Assembly (NCBI GenBank): GCA_903900265.1
Contig: CAIUMM010000075.1
Span: 31,125 to 95,124 of the forward strand
DNA: 64,000 nucleotides
Reading direction: 5' to 3'
Source of the DNA: an uncultured Pseudomonadota bacterium
GTDB taxonomy: Bacteria; Myxococcota_A; UBA796; SXON01
Below the pieces are notes generated by a model. The model searched no databases, was not told the DNA's origin, and worked only from the letters and a program-made list of their open reading frames with translations. Numbering within the stretch: the stretch's first letter is position 1; each line of letters opens with the position of its first letter. Shown one piece after another: positions 38,501 through 47,917 of the stretch. A program made the position numbers and the translations under genes.

Positions 38501-39947
38501 CATCCGGGCCAGCGGGCTCGTGCCGATCGAGGCGCGGTTGGATGCGCTGGGCGAGGAGCTGAGCCGGCGCGGTCTCAACATCGTCGTCGAGGGCGACGGC
38601 GTGCCGCTCAAGGCCGCGAGCGCGCTGGTCCCTGCGATGTCGAACGCCAACGGGCTCGCGATGATCCGCGGGGTGATCCGCGGGCAGCCGAACGCCCCCG
38701 AGCCGGATCTGACGCTCACGCTCGCGGGCGGCTCCTTCACCATCCTGCCGCTCAACGTGGACTACAGCGACGTCGCCGTCACGGCGCACGTCACGGCCAA
38801 GGAGATCGTGCTCAACGAGCTCAGCGCGGTCACCCGCTCCACGTCGCGGGACCTGCTGCTCGCACGCCCCGGCAGTATGCGGGCCACGGCGCGGGTCGCG
38901 CTTGACCGCTTCTCGCCGGGCGCGGTCAAGGGCACGCTGGACCTCAAAGATGCCTGGGTCGCGAACCGCACCGACTACGCGTTGCGGGCGACGTCTAGCC
39001 TGCGCGTCTCCGGGGATTGGCCGCGCATCGCGCTCAGCGGGCGCGTCGACGTCGACGACGCGAACGTGGTGCTGAACGAGAGCTTCTTCACCGCCGAGTC
39101 CAGCTTTGCGCTGGATCCAGCCATACAGGTGCTGCGCAACGGTGCGGTCGCGGTCGCGCGCGCTGCGGCCCCGAGCACGCCGGTGGATCTGGACTTCAAC
39201 GTCGAGGTGTTCCTGAACCGGCGCGCCGCCGTCGATCTGACCATCCCGATGGAGCAATTCGGTGGTGAGCTTACAAAGAGCTTATCGAACCTTCGCTTTG
39301 CGCTAAACCTCGACAGCCCGTATGGCGTGGTGGTCAGCCGCACCAACGGCGTGATTCAGGTAGCCGGGGTGGTGGAGCCGCTCTCGGGCGTCGCGAACGT
39401 GCTGGGAAAGAACTTTGATATTGCCCCTGGCGGCCAGATCTCGTTCACGGGCGTCGATTACCTCGCGCCGGTGTTGAACCTCGACGCCGTGCTCTCCACC
39501 GGCAGCTACGGCAACATCACCGCGCACATCGCTGGCGCCGCCCAAACTCCGACGATCACCTTCAGCTCGGATCAAGGGCAGTCCCTCGACGACATGATCA
39601 GCGTGCTGCTGTTCAGCGCGCCGGTCAACGAGCTGCAGGACCGTTCGAGCGCGGCGATCACCGCCGCCTTCCAGAGCATCTTCCGGTCTCAGATGAACCA
39701 AGCGACCTCGCTGACCAGCTTGGATGTGCTGGAGCTGTCCCCCGAGAACCTCACGTTCGGAAAGCGTTTCGGCAAGAACGTGCTGGTCGAGGTCGTCTAC
39801 AACACCAACGCGGCTTCTTCCTCCAAACCCACCAATCCGGTAGAGCTCCGCGTGGAAGTGCCGCTGTGGCAGGGGTGGTACTTGGAGGGCTCCGGAGGCA
39901 CCGCGGGTGTAGGCGGCGTGAGGGCCTACTCGCGGTGGCGCTTCTGA
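35559..39947 (+). CDS. tamB: translocation/assembly module TamB-like protein (DUF490)
   Basis: 1462 aa; N-terminal TM then long beta-rich region; C-terminal SGVANVLGKNFDIAPGGQISFTG..LNLDAVLST; ATGA overlap with tamA-like gene. Confidence 0.88.
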   Translation: MKRRYLRYAGRGLGVVAGLAVLAGVGGGLWLRSASGNRFLLDTALKLAAPARGSLSASRLETDLLHHIVVHDVALRSPDGTLVAGIERLDVGYDLCGIFGRRVRVDALVLSGGSVDLRGDDGVCMNPVAMWDLPPSSGAPWRGLGVDIDVGAITVSVDRASLCAGTQPLDLTGGLVTASGSVYGRTVSLTAAHVEGALAGPSWSALPTGFGADLYGSWDGVNATLGGEERPASAFFGAQRAELWAEVHGLDGTPEGNARVRNLHVEPEPLGVAGVHGPFDASGTVTGPLRAPSVDLQLRSPGGDAHLVGGIDLRGATPVWHADLTLPTEVQLGHTIDALRDTRVSGHVVADGEGLGWPDDLRVVVSADVAGVIEGVGPYALRGGSPLTLDHGVVTCDAMNVGAPVGSALTALNVDVVGKHGVARVVSADVDLAALRTYGGAALEPLQGRARYSGRVAIDWKDGLGIAVAGDLRAPSFGFGDQVRTAAIHGPVDFQWQHGAGHVAATLDAAALEAPAGGAGLTAEQARVNVDLDLGSAGAEGNIGLRGVGAALAHRPMPLLVADALLSTERVAFAAIGGTVADAATVEPGPPPDVERVSAQGNYAFATRTLQLEEARVTPVPNVDWALVEPATFSFAQERIAVDATLASGRGDGRVHASGGIRVHGDSDIDVSLVGFDLATVNALVPGQALAGVVTATGRLEGPLRAPRATLEADVAGLGVPGVLTDAFVHGRWVSDGTKVAMQSEVRRASDAPVLASLVATIPIRPDGDVVAVDSRAPLALTVTLPPSGTADWRAVVDPKLLPADVPVFRTSAEVHVGGTVAAPTAEASGIARVRTTDGWVSVDLDAKVVDERATVRVVANQALVRRAEVSGTLGLALSRLTGMLTGGPAPGVDAISELGLDLVPLQLPLSALGAPAAVSGSLLGGLHVSGDPRRPKVEGALLVINGAVGDVPVSPAMVTLTGTDSGYQVDASLAFGGGGSIRASGLVPIEARLDALGEELSRRGLNIVVEGDGVPLKAASALVPAMSNANGLAMIRGVIRGQPNAPEPDLTLTLAGGSFTILPLNVDYSDVAVTAHVTAKEIVLNELSAVTRSTSRDLLLARPGSMRATARVALDRFSPGAVKGTLDLKDAWVANRTDYALRATSSLRVSGDWPRIALSGRVDVDDANVVLNESFFTAESSFALDPAIQVLRNGAVAVARAAAPSTPVDLDFNVEVFLNRRAAVDLTIPMEQFGGELTKSLSNLRFALNLDSPYGVVVSRTNGVIQVAGVVEPLSGVANVLGKNFDIAPGGQISFTGVDYLAPVLNLDAVLSTGSYGNITAHIAGAAQTPTITFSSDQGQSLDDMISVLLFSAPVNELQDRSSAAITAAFQSIFRSQMNQATSLTSLDVLELSPENLTFGKRFGKNVLVEVVYNTNAASSSKPTNPVELRVEVPLWQGWYLEGSGGTAGVGGVRAYSRWRF

Positions 39948-39954
39948 GCCGGGA

Positions 39955-40887
39955 TCACTCGCTCGGGCCGATCCACGGGTCGTAGTAGATCATGATCACC
40001 ATGCCGGGCCGCGGGACGGCGTGACCCGAGAAGATCACCGCGTTGTCCCCCGGAGAGTACTGCCAGCCGTCGACGGCGCGCTGGGGGATCTCGACGTCGT
40101 CCACCGTGACGCGCACGGTCTCGGGCACGGGCAAGCCTTCGAGGTAGAAGGTGGTGTCCCAACCTGCCACATCCAAGCCCACGCGGGCGAGCAGCGTCGA
40201 GTAGTCATCGGCGCAGATGGAGTCGGACCAACCCTCGGTCGCTTCGGCCGCCTCCAAGTACCGAACCCCAGCGTCGGCCGCGGAGGTGCCGGAGACGCAG
40301 CCCGCAGGAAGGTCGCCGACCAAGGCGTGCGCGCGCAGCCCGCCGGTGCCCGCGGCCTGCGACAAGATGGTCAAGTAGACGTCGGGGAGGCCGGCGGAAT
40401 GATCGTCTTCATCCGAGACGAACACCACGTTCAGCGTGCTGGTGCTGCGGATGAGCCCGGGGTTCAGGTTGGGGTTGACCGCGAGCGCGGCGGTCAACAA
40501 CCCTTGCTCGTCCCGCGAACCGTCGGTGCCTACGGCCACGGCGCTCGCAAAGGCCTCATCGAGGTTTTCGGTGTCCGCGTTGAGCACGGCGGCTCGCAGC
40601 GCGCCTTGCTCGTCCGGGTCGGTGGTGACAACGCCGATCTGCCAATCCGCGTAGGTGCCGGCCAGCACGTCGACGAACGCCGAGAAGTTCTCGCCCAGAC
40701 GCGCCTGCTCCTCGCTCATCGACGCGGAGTCGTCGACCACGAAGAGGATGTCGGCCGACACTTCTTCTCCGCCCTGCGTGAACTTGTCGCTGCGGCCGAT
40801 GCGCTTCAAGTCGTTGTCCGAGCACGCAACCGCCATGCTCAGGGCGATCGGGCTTAGGCAAACGACGATTTTACGGGAGTGGCGCAT
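39955..40887 (-). CDS. VWA-domain-like lipoprotein
   Basis: Leader MAVACSDN; ADILFVVDDSASMSEEQARLGENFSAF MIDAS-type motif (DxSxS). Confidence 0.7.
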   Translation of the reverse strand: MRHSRKIVVCLSPIALSMAVACSDNDLKRIGRSDKFTQGGEEVSADILFVVDDSASMSEEQARLGENFSAFVDVLAGTYADWQIGVVTTDPDEQGALRAAVLNADTENLDEAFASAVAVGTDGSRDEQGLLTAALAVNPNLNPGLIRSTSTLNVVFVSDEDDHSAGLPDVYLTILSQAAGTGGLRAHALVGDLPAGCVSGTSAADAGVRYLEAAEATEGWSDSICADDYSTLLARVGLDVAGWDTTFYLEGLPVPETVRVTVDDVEIPQRAVDGWQYSPGDNAVIFSGHAVPRPGMVIMIYYDPWIGPSE

Positions 40888-40959
40888 TCCGTGAAATGCG
40901 TATCATCGGGGCGCTCGGTCTGGCGGGCACGTCGCTCGCGAATCCGCTACACTCACGGC

Positions 40960-42552
40960 ATGTTGTCCCTTTTCATGCTCGTCGCGTGCTCGCCGGATTT
41001 TGCGGACGTTGACGGCGTACAGATCGCCACGTTGACCGTAGAGCCTGCCGAGCTCGTCCTTCAAACCACTGCGGATGGCGTGGATCCGCAGCCGTTCTCG
41101 GCGGTCGCGGAGCTGATGAACGGCAAGACGGTCACCCTCGACATGGTCGAATGGGAGGTCTCCAACGCGAGCGCCGGCACCATCAACGGGGACGGCCTGT
41201 TCTCTCCGTCCACCGAGAACGGAGGCGTGACCTGGGTACGGGCGCGTTTTGACGGCATCGAGGCGGTGTCCGAGGTGACGCTGATCTACTCGGAAGAGCG
41301 CAACGAAACGGGCATTGACACTACGCTGTTTGCCGCCCCGGAGACCAGCGGACAAACGCTTTGGTCCTATCCGGTCAACAACGTGAACTTTCCACGAAAC
41401 ACGCCGGGAATCAACTTTCAGTGGGCGGACATGGGGCAGACGGCGGTGCGCCTACGGTTCCATAGCTCGGTCACCGACATCACGATCTACACCGCGGGGA
41501 CGTCGTGGACCGCCGACGAGGCCACGTGGGCGAGCATCGCCGGAACCAACGCGGGCGGGACGGTGATCGTCGAGCTCTCGCTCGCCGCAGGGGGGCAGGT
41601 GTTGTCCGCCGATCCGCTGACGCTCAACGTCAACCGCATGGATGGCCAAGGCACGATCTACTACTGGAGCACGTCGGCCTCGGGGATCATGAGGGTGCCG
41701 TACGGTGGGTCGGCTACAGAGTATATCACCGCTTCCAACACCGGCTATTGTGTAGGCTGCCACGTCGCGAAGGGTGACACCATCGCCTACACGTGGGACG
41801 GCGGCAACGGTGGGATGGGCATGCGTCGCCTGTCGGACGGCGCTGAGATCATGGGCTACAACAATACGAACTACGGGAATTTCAAGACCTTTTCTCCTGA
41901 CGGTCGCTACTTGCTCGCCACGTACAACGGCGCGCTGCTGCTGTACGACGGAAACACCGGCGCCTACCTGCACGAGGTCGCGACCGGCGGAGCGGCCACG
42001 CACGTGGATTGGAGCCCCGACGGCACTCAGGTTGCGTTTGTGCTGACCGACAGTCATCCTTGTGACTGGACGTTCTCGGGCGGGCGCATCGCCGTGATGG
42101 ACGTGATCGGCGACGGCGAGTTCGGCGCCCCCACGGTGTTGTATGACCCGCCGGACCCGTACATGGCGTACTACCCGGCGTGGTCGCCGGATGGGGATTG
42201 GATCGCGTTCAACCTGTCGACGCAAGACGCGTACGACGACAGCGACGCTACGCTGTACGTGATGGACGGCGCGGGTGGCACGCCGATCGCGCTGGCGAAC
42301 GCAAACTACAGCACCGAGATCACCAACTCCTGGCCGCACTGGGGGCCGTTGCCCGATGACGATGTGCTGTGGTTGGCGTTCTCCTCCAAGCGCGCCTACG
42401 GCAACGTCGTCAGCGGCAGCCCGCAGATCTGGGTCGCGGGGTTCGACCCTGCGCTGGCGAGCGCCGGGCAGGATCCGACCTGGCCTGCGTTCTGGCTGCC
42501 CGGGCAGGACCCGAGTCAGAACAACCACATCCCCGTGTGGACCCGTCAATGA
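40960..42552 (+). CDS. PD40/TolB-like beta-propeller lipoprotein with one CxxCH motif
   Basis: MLSLFMLVACSPD lipobox; FSPDGRYLLATYNG, DWSPDGTQVAFVL and AWSPDGDWIAFNL repeats; TGYCVGCHVAKGD. Confidence 0.7.
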   Translation: MLSLFMLVACSPDFADVDGVQIATLTVEPAELVLQTTADGVDPQPFSAVAELMNGKTVTLDMVEWEVSNASAGTINGDGLFSPSTENGGVTWVRARFDGIEAVSEVTLIYSEERNETGIDTTLFAAPETSGQTLWSYPVNNVNFPRNTPGINFQWADMGQTAVRLRFHSSVTDITIYTAGTSWTADEATWASIAGTNAGGTVIVELSLAAGGQVLSADPLTLNVNRMDGQGTIYYWSTSASGIMRVPYGGSATEYITASNTGYCVGCHVAKGDTIAYTWDGGNGGMGMRRLSDGAEIMGYNNTNYGNFKTFSPDGRYLLATYNGALLLYDGNTGAYLHEVATGGAATHVDWSPDGTQVAFVLTDSHPCDWTFSGGRIAVMDVIGDGEFGAPTVLYDPPDPYMAYYPAWSPDGDWIAFNLSTQDAYDDSDATLYVMDGAGGTPIALANANYSTEITNSWPHWGPLPDDDVLWLAFSSKRAYGNVVSGSPQIWVAGFDPALASAGQDPTWPAFWLPGQDPSQNNHIPVWTRQ

Positions 42553-43118
42553 CCGCGCGCGCTCTGGGGTTCGCGCTCGCGGTGCTTGGGCTGGTGGGAT
42601 GCGCCAAGTCGGGCGGCGAAGCACAGACCTCGGCTGCGGGGGACTATGGAGGTTCACCCGGACGTATGTACGTTTACAACCCGGTCGGGTCGCATCCCGA
42701 TCCCACGAGCGACACCGGGGGCGTTGAAACGGGTACGGCCGACACCGGAACGGCCGACACCGGAACCGCGGACACCGGAACGGAGGACATCCCCGAGCTG
42801 CGGCTGGAGATCGGCGACGATGAATGGACGTTTACCCTGCGTAGTGGCGCTACACCGTTCGCGTGGAGCGCGTCCAATGGACTCGTCGTCGACGACTCCA
42901 CCTTGCTGCCGGCGACGGTGACCAAAGGCTCGACCGGAACCGGCGTAGAAGTCACCGAAGTGGGCGAGTTTTCGGTGTGGTATGGCTTGTTTCCGGACGT
43001 CGCGAGCGCGAGCGTGTCCGAGGGGCGTTTCGCCGGAGAATGGGCTTTTGCCCGGGATATCGGGCCGATTCGTGCCTTCGTGGTCGGCACCGACTGGGAG
43101 CTGGTCTACTATCAGTGA
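42549..43118 (+). CDS. hypothetical lipoprotein with Thr/Gly/Asp repeat linker
   Basis: ATGA overlap with upstream CDS; VLGLVGCAKS lipobox; GTADTGTADTGTADTGTED linker. Confidence 0.6.
   Translation: MTARALGFALAVLGLVGCAKSGGEAQTSAAGDYGGSPGRMYVYNPVGSHPDPTSDTGGVETGTADTGTADTGTADTGTEDIPELRLEIGDDEWTFTLRSGATPFAWSASNGLVVDDSTLLPATVTKGSTGTGVEVTEVGEFSVWYGLFPDVASASVSEGRFAGEWAFARDIGPIRAFVVGTDWELVYYQ
42725..42787 (+). repeat. about 4 copies of a 15-bp tandem repeat (GGAACGGCCGACACC-like)
   Basis: acggccgacaccggaacggccgacaccggaaccgcggacaccggaacgg, inside the CDS. Confidence 0.75.
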
Positions 43119-43125
43119 GCGTCGC

Positions 43126-43968
43126 TCACTCTGAGCTCTCGGTCAGCGGGAACAAGCTCAGGTTCAGCTGGTAGACCACCCGGCGTACGCCTTCGGCCGC
43201 AGCGCAGCGCTCCAGGAGGCGCTCTTGAATCTGGTCCAGCTCGCGCTTCAGCTCGGGCAGCAGCGCGGGAGGGATCGAGACGGTGACCGCGCAAAAATGA
43301 CGCTCCGTAGAAGGAGTCTTCAGCAGCGCTTCCCGCGCTCGGTCCAACATGCCCACATGGTAGTTGAGCGCGGCCATACCGGCGACCTCATGCGGGGTGA
43401 CGAGGCTGCCCTCCGCGGCGACGGTTTGTCCGTCGCGCACGACGAGCATCCCCAAGGCGCGCAAGACGTCGAGCGCCTCTTGGGCTTGCTCCGCGGTGAT
43501 GCGTGGCCGCATCCGCGTGGCAAGCCACCCCGGATCGGGCTTGAAGCCGGCGCACGCGGCAAATTCGCGCACCGCCGGGATGTACCAGCGGGAGAGATAC
43601 TGCACCGACTCGTCATTGAGTTGCCGCGCCTCCCGGAATCGTTGAGTGGCGCGCACCTGCTCCCACGCCGCCGAGCGCAGCAGCTCGGTCTCGGCTTGCT
43701 CGAAGGCCACGAGGGCGACGAAGAACCGGCCGGCTTCGGCGTCGAGGCCGAGCGCCTTCAAAAACCCTTCGGTGGTCGCCGGCGTGAGGTTGCGTTTGCC
43801 GTCCATCACAGAAAGCAACAGGCTTGGTGAGCTTTGACCTGCCTTTCTCGCGAACGCGCGGTGGCTGTACCGCGGGTAAGCGGTCTTCATCCAGGCGAAC
43901 CAGGCGATCAGGAACTTCCGGTAGTCGAGGAAATCGTAGATTTCAGGGGCGGGCATTGCAGTTGCCAT
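43126..43968 (-). CDS. TIGR02147 family protein
   Basis: PEIYDFLDYRKFLIAWFAWMKTAYPRYSHRAFARKAGQSSPSLLLSVMDGKRNLTPATTEGFLKALGL matches the family N-terminus. Confidence 0.85.
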   Translation of the reverse strand: MATAMPAPEIYDFLDYRKFLIAWFAWMKTAYPRYSHRAFARKAGQSSPSLLLSVMDGKRNLTPATTEGFLKALGLDAEAGRFFVALVAFEQAETELLRSAAWEQVRATQRFREARQLNDESVQYLSRWYIPAVREFAACAGFKPDPGWLATRMRPRITAEQAQEALDVLRALGMLVVRDGQTVAAEGSLVTPHEVAGMAALNYHVGMLDRAREALLKTPSTERHFCAVTVSIPPALLPELKRELDQIQERLLERCAAAEGVRRVVYQLNLSLFPLTESSE

Positions 43969-44084
43969 ACACCATCCGTGCCCGCGGCGTCGACCGCTGC
44001 GTGGACTGCGGACGGTGCTCCGGTATTCAGCGTGAGAACACCCCGCGTTGTACGCGGTCGGCGTGGAGGTGGATAGGCGGCGTC

Positions 44085-45365
44085 ATGCTCACCGGTGACC
44101 TTGTACGTGTCCGTGCGACCCGCGAAGGGTTGAAGGTCGGGTTCATCGATCCGGACCAAGCTCGGCTGCTCGAGAAAGCGGCGTCTATCCTCGCTGCGTT
44201 TCAGGACAACATCGGCCAGCCCCGAGGCGCGCTCGACGAGGCGCTCGCCGAGGTGGAGGGCGACGGCACCGACCACAAGCTCACCCGTGGCTTGGCGAAG
44301 ATCTGCTTGGACCGCGCCGAGTTTGACACGACCTCGCCGATGCCGCCGGTGGAGCTGCGCAAGGCGGTGTTTGCGCTCGCGGCGCGGGTGGGGCCGGTGC
44401 GCTCGGTCGCGTTGGAGCCGGCGGACGAAGACGGCGCGGTGATGACCGAGGCCGCGCTGTGGGAGCGCCTCAGCGCCGAGCTGGGCATCCCGGCGGCGTC
44501 CCTCTCCCGGGGACTCTACGCCGACCTTCCCAGCGAGCAGACGCTGATGCGCCTCGATGTCCCAGATCTCCCCGAGTCGAGCGCGCCAGAGTGGCTGCTC
44601 CACCGCTACAACACGGCGTTGGTGCAGGCGACGCTGCTGCGGGCGCGTTCGCTGACCTTGACGCTGGCCGAGCCGACGCCGGGCGAGGCGCGCGCGTTGT
44701 TTCGCGCGATCAAGTTTCATCAGCTACTCGCGGAGGTGTTCGTCGAGCCGGGCGGCTACCGGATCACCATCGACGGGCCGGCGTCGTTGTTCACGCAGAC
44801 CACGCGCTACGGGGCCTCGCTGGCCAAGTTCTTCCCGTCGATTTTGCTTTTGAGCACGGAATGGACGCTGCGCGCGTCGGTGATGTGGGGAGCGCGCGCC
44901 ACGACGCTGGAGCTGTCCCACACCCAGACCTGGCGCTCCCACTACCGCGCGCAAGGCGTCTGGAAGAGCCGCGAGGCGCAGTGGTTCTACGAGCGCTGGA
45001 CCGAGACCGTGCCCGATTGGACCATCGAAGAAGGCGGGCTCCCCATCGATCAAGGCGGCGAGAGCACGGTGATTCCGGACTTCACGCTGCGGCGCGGCGG
45101 CGCGCCTGTCTACGTGGAGATCCTCGGCTTCTGGCGCAAAGCGAGCTTGACGCGGCGCCTTGAGACGATGCGGCGCCACGGGCCGCGAAACTTGATCATC
45201 GCGGCCTCGCGTAAGCTTTTTCAGGACGCCGACCCCGAGGCGCTCCCCGACGGCGTCGTGCTTTTTGCCGAGGTGATCCCGGTCAAAGAGGTGCTGCGCA
45301 TGGCGGTCGCGCTGTTGGAGTCCCCCGCGCCGCGTGCGCGGAAGAAGGCTGCGCCTACGGGTTGA
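44085..45365 (+). CDS. DUF790 (Bax1-like) family nuclease
   Basis: MLTGDLVRVRATREGLKVGFIDPD N-terminus; C-terminal FTLRRGGAPVYVEILGFW nuclease-like motif. Confidence 0.75.
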   Translation: MLTGDLVRVRATREGLKVGFIDPDQARLLEKAASILAAFQDNIGQPRGALDEALAEVEGDGTDHKLTRGLAKICLDRAEFDTTSPMPPVELRKAVFALAARVGPVRSVALEPADEDGAVMTEAALWERLSAELGIPAASLSRGLYADLPSEQTLMRLDVPDLPESSAPEWLLHRYNTALVQATLLRARSLTLTLAEPTPGEARALFRAIKFHQLLAEVFVEPGGYRITIDGPASLFTQTTRYGASLAKFFPSILLLSTEWTLRASVMWGARATTLELSHTQTWRSHYRAQGVWKSREAQWFYERWTETVPDWTIEEGGLPIDQGGESTVIPDFTLRRGGAPVYVEILGFWRKASLTRRLETMRRHGPRNLIIAASRKLFQDADPEALPDGVVLFAEVIPVKEVLRMAVALLESPAPRARKKAAPTG

Positions 45366-46308
45366 TGCCTTCGACCTTGGGTTCCGCCGCGGGCTGCGAG
45401 ACCGCTACACCGACGCCGATCAGCAGCAGCAGCGCCCACGCGCAGTCTTGTCGGGACGGCAGCTCGTGCAGCAGCAGCGCGGCTAGCACCGACGCGCCGA
45501 CCGGCTCGAGCAAGATCATCGCGGCGATCACCCGTGCCGGGATGTACCGCACCGCCCAGTTGAACCCCACGTGTCCGAGCAGCTGTGGTCCGGCCGCCAT
45601 CGCCAGCACTACCGCGACGGCCTGCCCGGTCGGCACCCACGGCGCGCCCTGAATCACCGCGAGCACCGCGAGCGCCGCCGCTGCGGCGAGGCACACGAGC
45701 GGGCCGTAGATCGCGATCCCGACGCGTTGGCGGACCACGCTGCCAATGACGAAATAGCTGGCTCCCAGCCAGCTCCCGAGCAGCGCGAGCGAGTCTCCCG
45801 CGGCGGGGTCGACGCCCTCGGCGGCGCCGGCGTCCGCGCCGAGGCTCTCGCCGAGCGTGAGGCCGATGATGCCCATCAGCGCGACGCCGATCCCCGGCCA
45901 GTACCGGCGCGGGGGCGGTCGCCGGAGCACGATCGCCTCCAGCATGCCCACCCACACCGGCGTGGTGCAGACCAACACGGTGGAGCGCATCACGGTGGTG
46001 CGCTGCAACGAGCTGAACCACGCGTAGAAGTGCAGCGCAAGAAAGACGCCGGCGATGCAGGTGAGCGCGACGTCGCGTCGGGAGGGGAGCGCGGATTGCC
46101 CGGTTTGGGTGTCGCCGGTTTGAAGCGCGCGCAGCCCGAAGGGCAGCAAGACCAAGCCGGCGATGAACACCCGGCCGAACGCGAGGGTGAGCGGGTCGGC
46201 GTCGGGCGCGAGCCTCACGAGGGTCCCGGCAGCGGAGACCGCGGCCAACGCCACACACAGCACGAGGGGGACCGGAATGCGCGGGCGGTTGATCGGGACG
46301 GAGGTCAC
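45355..46308 (-). CDS. EamA/DMT family transporter
   Basis: [49 protein letters not shown]; likely GTG start at 46308, 21 nt from serS. Confidence 0.8.
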   Translation of the reverse strand: MTSVPINRPRIPVPLVLCVALAAVSAAGTLVRLAPDADPLTLAFGRVFIAGLVLLPFGLRALQTGDTQTGQSALPSRRDVALTCIAGVFLALHFYAWFSSLQRTTVMRSTVLVCTTPVWVGMLEAIVLRRPPPRRYWPGIGVALMGIIGLTLGESLGADAGAAEGVDPAAGDSLALLGSWLGASYFVIGSVVRQRVGIAIYGPLVCLAAAAALAVLAVIQGAPWVPTGQAVAVVLAMAAGPQLLGHVGFNWAVRYIPARVIAAMILLEPVGASVLAALLLHELPSRQDCAWALLLLIGVGVAVSQPAAEPKVEGINP

Positions 46309-46329
46309 GCGGTCGGTTATCCGCCGGCG

Positions 46330-47613
46330 ATGCTTGATCCCAACCTGTTTGCCAACCAGCCTGAAGTTGTGCGCCTGAGCCTCACCCGTCGCGGGATGGA
46401 TCCTGCGCTCGTCGAGCCGCTCGTCGCGCTCAATGTTCGTCGCCGTGCGCTCCAGAAAGAGGGCGACGATCTTCGACAAGCCCGCAACGCCAAGTCCCAG
46501 CTCGTCGGTCAGAAGATGCGCGCTGGCGAGGACGCCGAGCCGATCAAGGCCGAGGTGCGGGCGATCGCCGACCGCACTGCGGCGATCGACGCCGAGCTGC
46601 TGCTGGTCGCGGACGAGGAGCGTGGCTTGTTGCTCTCGCTCCCCAACCTCGTCGACCCCGCTACGCCGGATGGCGCGGGGGACGCCCACAACCCGGTGAT
46701 CCGCCGCTGGGGCACGCCCCCCGAGCTGGCGTTCGCCGCGAAGCCCCACGATGAGCTCGCGGTGGCCTTAGGCATGTACGATCCGGAGCGCGCCGCCAAG
46801 CTCTCCGGCGCGCGTTTTGCGGTGCTCTCCGGCGCGTTGGCGCGCATGGAGCGCGCGTTGGTCTCGCTGTTCTGCGACATGGCCGAGCGCAACGGGTACC
46901 GCGAGGTGCAGGTGCCGTACCTCGTCACCCGCGAGACGATGACGGGTACCGGGCAGCTGCCCAAGTTTGAAGAAGACTTGTTCAAGATCGCCGGCGGGCT
47001 CGCCGGTCAGGACGCCTACCTCATCCCCACGGCTGAGGTGCCGGTCACCAACCTGCATCGCGACGAGATCCTCGACGAGGAGCAGCTCCCGGTGCGGTAC
47101 AACGCGTTCACGCCCTGCTTCCGCAGCGAAGCGGGCTCGGCGGGCCGCGACACCCGCGGCTTGGTCCGCGTGCATCAGTTCCACAAGGTCGAGCTGGTGT
47201 GGATCACCCGTCCGGAGGACTCCACGGCGGCGCTGGAGACGCTGACCGGTCACGCCGAGTCGGTGCTGCAGGCGCTCGAGCTGCCTTACCAGACCGTCGC
47301 GCGCTGCGCGGGGGACGTCGGGTTCGGCGGCGCTCGGGGCTATGACATCGAAGTGTGGTTGCCCGGGCAGGCGGCCTACCGGGAGATCAGCTCCTGCACG
47401 AACTTCGGCGACTTTCAGGCACGTCGTCTGAAGCTCCGCTTCAAGCGGGAGAAAAAGAATCTGCTGTGCCACACCCTGAACGGTTCGGGCCTCGCCGTAG
47501 GCCGCACCATCGTGGCGATCCTGGAGAATTACCAGCAAGCGGACGGCTCTATTCGTGTGCCGACCGTGCTTCAGCCCTACATGGGTGGGCTCGCGGTGAT
47601 CTCTCGTCCCTAA
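46330..47613 (+). CDS. serS: seryl-tRNA synthetase
   Basis: [64 protein letters not shown] class II motifs. Confidence 0.97.
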   Translation: MLDPNLFANQPEVVRLSLTRRGMDPALVEPLVALNVRRRALQKEGDDLRQARNAKSQLVGQKMRAGEDAEPIKAEVRAIADRTAAIDAELLLVADEERGLLLSLPNLVDPATPDGAGDAHNPVIRRWGTPPELAFAAKPHDELAVALGMYDPERAAKLSGARFAVLSGALARMERALVSLFCDMAERNGYREVQVPYLVTRETMTGTGQLPKFEEDLFKIAGGLAGQDAYLIPTAEVPVTNLHRDEILDEEQLPVRYNAFTPCFRSEAGSAGRDTRGLVRVHQFHKVELVWITRPEDSTAALETLTGHAESVLQALELPYQTVARCAGDVGFGGARGYDIEVWLPGQAAYREISSCTNFGDFQARRLKLRFKREKKNLLCHTLNGSGLAVGRTIVAILENYQQADGSIRVPTVLQPYMGGLAVISRP

Positions 47614-47628
47614 AGCAGATTCTGACCC

Positions 47629-47657
47629 TTGACGACCGGCCGGGGGTGAAGTATTAG
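47629..47657 (+). promoter_or_regulatory. sigma70-type promoter for the tRNA cluster
   Basis: TTGACG-17 nt-TATTAG immediately upstream of tRNA-Ser. Confidence 0.6.
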
Positions 47658-47673
47658 AGCGGTGCCCCACCTT

Positions 47674-47763
47674 GGAGGTGTGGCCGAGTGGTTGAAGGCA
47701 GCGGTCTTGAAAACCGCAGTCCACGAGAGTGGACCGTGAGTTCGAATCTCACCACCTCCTCCA
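47674..47763 (+). tRNA. tRNA-Ser (anticodon TGA)
   Basis: GGAGGTG..CACCTCC acceptor stem, GCGGT-CTTGAAA-ACCGC anticodon arm, long variable arm, encoded CCA. Confidence 0.96.
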
Positions 47764-47813
47764 CCACCAGCTCGGGTTGGCTCCGGGTTGTGCCGCTGAA
47801 AGGCGGATCAAAT

Positions 47814-47903
47814 GGAGGCGTGACCGAGTGGCTTAAGGTACATCCTTGCTAAGGATGCGTAGGCGAAAGTCTACCGAGGGTTCAAATCCCTCCGCCTCCT
47901 CCA
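47814..47903 (+). tRNA. tRNA-Ser (anticodon GCT)
   Basis: GGAGGCG..CGCCTCC acceptor stem, CATCC-TTGCTAA-GGATG anticodon arm, long variable arm, encoded CCA. Confidence 0.96.
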
Positions 47904-47917
47904 GATCAAGAAATCCT

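Noticed and set aside
37254-39257. 667-aa minus-strand ORF
   Set aside because: Shadow ORF opposite the TamB-like gene; Arg/His/Asp-biased composition.
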